Source: Bryobacterales bacterium (lineage in GTDB: Bacteria > Acidobacteriota > Terriglobia > Bryobacterales > Bryobacteraceae). Taken from it: a stretch of DNA of 8,177 nt. A program made the translations under genes and the position numbers. Under the pieces are notes generated by a model. The model was not told the origin of the DNA and made no database searches. It saw only the letters and a list, made by a program, of their open reading frames with translations. This document shows positions 6,500-8,177 of this stretch, one piece after another; the stretch's first letter is position 1, and each line of letters opens with the position of its first letter. The stretch is taken from contig JALOKO010000143.1 of assembly GCA_025456495.1 (NCBI GenBank), positions 1 through 8,177 of the forward strand, in the 5' to 3' direction.

Positions 6500-6541
6500 C
6501 CCTCCCCCCTTTTTCTTTTTCGCAGACAGGAGAGGATTGGG

Positions 6542-7399
6542 ATGAAGCGAAAAATCGCACTCATATTGCTGACCGCATTCCTGCTGGCTATCTCACTTGC
6601 TAGTGCCGGATGCCAGAAGCTGAAGGCGCGCGACGAACTGAACAAGGGTGTCCAGGCTTACAAGAACGCCAAGTACGCCGATGCGGTGGAACACTTCAAA
6701 ACCGCCATCGATCTGGATCCCGAGTTTCCAACTGCCCGCTTGTACCTGGCCATGTCCTACTTCAGCCAGTACATTCCTGGCGCCACTTCCGAGGACAACG
6801 TGAAGTTGGCTCGGAGCGCGGAGTCGGAATTCATGACCGTGCTGAAGGATAACCCCGCTGACGAAGTGGCGGTGGAATCCCTTGCAAGCTTGTACTACAA
6901 CGAAGCGCAGGGCGAGGCCACCATCGACAACAAGATTGCCGCTCTTGCCAAGGCGAGTGAATGGTACGACAAGCTGATCGGCCTCAACCCCAACAAGAAG
7001 GAAGCTTACTATACGTTGGGCGTCATTGCGTGGGCAAAGACCTATCCCCGTCGTATGGCGGCCCGCAGTGAATTGGGAATGAAGCCGGATGCCCCGGGTC
7101 CGATTAAGGACAAGAACAAGCTGGCTGAATTGCGTGAAAAGAACATGGAAGCCGTGGAGAAGGGAATCGGCTATTTGCAGAAGGCGATTGAGCTGGATGC
7201 AGAGTACGACGATGCCATGGCCTACATCAACCTGTTGTACCGCGAACGCGCCGATCTGCAGGAAGATCCCGCCGCATACGAAAAGGACATCGATATGGCG
7301 GAAAATTGGGTGGAGCGTTCCTTGAACATCAAGAAGATCCGCGCTGCCCGCGAGGCCGAGAAGGGCGCCGTAGGTATCGTGAACGCACCAACCGAGTAG
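6542..7399 (+). CDS. TPR-repeat lipoprotein
   Basis: The protein has 285 residues. A signal peptide (MKRKIALILLTAFLLAISLASAGC) ends in a lipobox-like SAGC with Cys24 as the likely lipidated residue; Ser at -3 is less common than Leu. The mature part is made of helical TPR repeats, clearest at about 30-63 (ELNKGVQAYKNAKYADAVEH and AIDLDPEFPTARLYLAMSYF), about 133-168 (LIGLNPNKKEAYYTLGVIAW) and about 205-240 (GIGYLQKAIELDAEYDDAMA). A charged insert lies between the second and third. AGGAGAGG (6528-6535), six bases before the ATG, supports the start. It follows the second exbD by 42 nt that include a polypyrimidine run, so it is probably co-transcribed. Periplasmic TPR proteins act as protein-protein scaffolds, so a link between the Ton motor and another envelope component is plausible. 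No specific function can be named. Confidence 0.88.
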   Translation: MKRKIALILLTAFLLAISLASAGCQKLKARDELNKGVQAYKNAKYADAVEHFKTAIDLDPEFPTARLYLAMSYFSQYIPGATSEDNVKLARSAESEFMTVLKDNPADEVAVESLASLYYNEAQGEATIDNKIAALAKASEWYDKLIGLNPNKKEAYYTLGVIAWAKTYPRRMAARSELGMKPDAPGPIKDKNKLAELREKNMEAVEKGIGYLQKAIELDAEYDDAMAYINLLYRERADLQEDPAAYEKDIDMAENWVERSLNIKKIRAAREAEKGAVGIVNAPTE

Positions 7400-7463
7400 T
7401 GCCCGCACTGCTTGGCGGCGAAGCGCTTGCCCGTGAACGGTTCATTGGCCATGGTGGGCTGCA

Positions 7464-7479
7464 CAGCCTAATTAGGCTG
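7464..7479. repeat. Perfect 16-bp palindrome
   Basis: CAGCCTAATTAGGCTG reads the same on both strands with no spacer. It lies between the 15-bp sequence GTGGGCTGCACAGCC (7454-7468) and the start of the tandem array. Its AT centre and GC arms fit a dimeric regulator's operator, but no regulator is identified. Confidence 0.6.
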
Positions 7480-7486
7480 GGTTGGG

Positions 7487-7606
7487 CAGCACAACGAAAG
7501 TGCGCTGCACAGCACAACGAAAGTGCGCTGCACAGCACAACGAAAGTGCGCTGCACAGCACAACGAAAGTGCGCTGCACAGCACAACGAAAGTGGGCTGC
7601 ACAGCC
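7487..7606 (+). repeat. Tandem array of 23-bp units (five copies)
   Basis: Five consecutive units, each CAGCACAACGAAAGTG followed by CGCTGCA, occupy 7487-7509, 7510-7532, 7533-7555, 7556-7578 and 7579-7601. The first four are identical and the fifth has one change (GTGGGCTGCA). The sequence GTGGGCTGCACAGCC occurs exactly at 7454-7468 and again at 7592-7606, so the array is bracketed by a 15-bp direct repeat. Degenerate units continue to about 7660 (GTGCGCTCAACAGC at 7615, then CGCGCTGAACAGG). The junction GTGCGCTGCACAGCAC is a 12-of-16 palindrome. There are no spacers, so this is a minisatellite and not a CRISPR. Confidence 0.92.
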
Positions 7607-7660
7607 GATCTCTGGTGCGCTCAACAGCCAACGTTTGACGCGCTGAACAGGTCAATTTGG

Positions 7661-7749
7661 GGGGCCGGTACGATGGCCTTCTGAGGTTCAATACCGGTGT
7701 CCGGCCCCGACATTTCGGGTGCCGGGAAAACCGAACCGATGTCCGGTTT
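7661..7749 (+). other. GC-rich segment with several possible stems (candidate structured RNA)
   Basis: GGGGCCGG (7661-7668) can pair with CCGGCCCC (7701-7708). CCGGTA (7665-7670) can pair instead with TACCGG (7692-7697). CCCGA (7706-7710) can pair with TCGGG (7715-7719), and AAACCG (7728-7733) with CGGTTT (7744-7749). ACCGGTGTCCGG and ACCGATGTCCGG are near-copies 45 bp apart (from 7693 and 7735). Mutually exclusive stems ahead of a terminator look like an attenuator or a small RNA, but they could also be chance in GC-rich DNA. Confidence 0.3.
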
Positions 7750-7757
7750 AGTACAAT

Positions 7758-7795
7758 CAAGTGGGGCGGATCTTCCGCCCCACTTGTGTTTTCGT
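7758..7795 (+). terminator. Strong intrinsic terminator ahead of the rel gene
   Basis: CAAGTGGGGCGG (7758-7769) pairs perfectly with CCGCCCCACTTG (7775-7786), a 12-bp stem with a 5-nt loop, followed by T-rich TGTTTTCGTT. The tail is only on the + side, so it stops rightward transcription: either the end of the Ton/TPR message or a short transcript starting in the gap. It ends about 20 nt before the proposed rel start, so rel would need a promoter close to or beyond it, or read-through. Confidence 0.85.
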
Positions 7796-7810
7796 TGCTT
7801 GGGGTTGCGT

Positions 7811-8177
7811 GTGGGTCGTGACCATGGTGCCATTGGCGAGTTAACCTTTCCGGAGAGCGGTAGCGACGAACTGCGTACGCTCCATCCGGTGGCCCAGGCG
7901 GCCTACCAGGACCTGGAAGATCGCATCCGCGCGGCGCGCCCCTGGGAAGACCTCAGCACCCTCCGCTACACTTTCGACTACGCCAACTGGCAGCATCGCC
8001 AGCAGGTTCGCGATTCCGGCGAACCTTACATCCTGCACCCCCTTGGCGTCGCGTCTCTCCTGTTTGAAATGCAGATGGACCTCACTTCCATTCAAAGTGG
8101 GTTGCTGCACGATGCAGTGGAGGATACCGGCGCCACCGCGGAAGACGTGACCCGGCTGTTTGGCGAGCACGTCGCAC
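7811..8177 (+). CDS. relA/spoT: Rel/SpoT-family (p)ppGpp enzyme, N-terminal HD domain (partial)
   Basis: This frame is open to the right edge and gives 122 residues from GTG 7811. It is the start of a RelA/SpoT homologue, the enzyme that makes and breaks the alarmone (p)ppGpp in the stringent response. The hydrolase-domain marks are all present: Q..R.SGEPYILHPL (Arg67, His76) and GLLHDAVEDT (His100, Asp101, Glu104, Asp105). These metal and nucleotide-binding residues are lost in E. coli RelA, so hydrolysis should be possible. The synthetase and regulatory domains would lie beyond the window. The start is uncertain: GTG 7811 has only a weak GGGG upstream, TTG 7805 and TTG 7799 are alternatives, and ATG is absent before the conserved region. 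Conservation begins near residue 28 (HPVAQAAY), so the first part may be non-conserved or untranslated. Confidence 0.85.
   Translation, partial: MGRDHGAIGELTFPESGSDELRTLHPVAQAAYQDLEDRIRAARPWEDLSTLRYTFDYANWQHRQQVRDSGEPYILHPLGVASLLFEMQMDLTSIQSGLLHDAVEDTGATAEDVTRLFGEHVA

Larger units (their letters stand above)
7400..7810. other. Gene-free region between the TPR lipoprotein and the rel gene
   Basis: About 410 bp without a convincing gene on either strand. In order it holds about 55 bp of unremarkable sequence, a perfect 16-bp palindrome, a 23-bp tandem array with decayed flanks, a GC-rich segment with several competing stems, and a strong terminator. Open frames across the array are an artefact of a 23-nt repeat read in rotating frames. 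Confidence 0.75.

Noticed and set aside
6500..6520. Terminator in the polypyrimidine run after the second exbD
   Set aside because: The T-rich stretch is real, but no convincing stem precedes it; only a bulged G-rich/C-rich pairing is possible.
7487..7606. CRISPR array
   Set aside because: Units are directly adjacent with no spacers and no cas gene is in view.
7306..7760. Open frames across the 23-bp array on both strands (repetitive Cys/Ala/His-rich products)
   Set aside because: The period of 23 nt rotates the frame at each unit, which yields repetitive translations by itself. There is no SD and no family resemblance.

Overview
The window (8,177 bp, GC-rich, all recognisable genes on the + strand) looks like a chromosomal segment from a member of the Acidobacteriota, probably of the Solibacter/Bryobacter type. 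That placement is an inference from three things: the style of the TonB protein (short cytoplasmic N-terminus, one membrane helix, long proline and glycine tracts), the gene order Sec genes then Ton genes then a TPR lipoprotein, and overall composition. No rRNA or other marker is present to prove it.

Layout. Positions 2-88 are the last 28 codons of an unidentified gene. Next come the accessory genes of the Sec translocon: yajC (173-490), secD (641-2266) and secF (2406-3578). A probable intrinsic terminator sits directly after secD, and secF has an unusual start region in which a strong Shine-Dalgarno (SD) sequence lies 40 nt upstream of the ATG with a hairpin between them. A Ton-type energy-transduction set follows: tonB (3699-4457), exbB/tolQ-like (4524-5264), a first exbD (5405-5860), a second exbD with a proline-rich linker (6068-6499), and a lipoprotein with TPR repeats (6542-7399). 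A 20-bp tandem repeat runs directly into the ribosome binding site of the second exbD. A gene-free stretch of about 410 bp (7400-7810) holds a 23-bp tandem repeat array, a perfect 16-bp palindrome, a structured GC-rich segment and a strong terminator hairpin. The window ends inside the N-terminal HD hydrolase domain of a Rel/SpoT-family (p)ppGpp enzyme.

How the genes fit together. YajC, SecD and SecF assist protein export through SecYEG using the proton motive force. ExbB, the two ExbD proteins and TonB use the same force to drive outer-membrane events. The TPR lipoprotein is probably a periplasmic partner that was co-transcribed with them. The window therefore groups envelope machinery powered by the proton motive force. 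The genes are recognisable families. The less ordinary material lies between the genes: the secF start hairpin, the two tandem arrays, and several intercistronic hairpins that may set different expression levels within one cluster.
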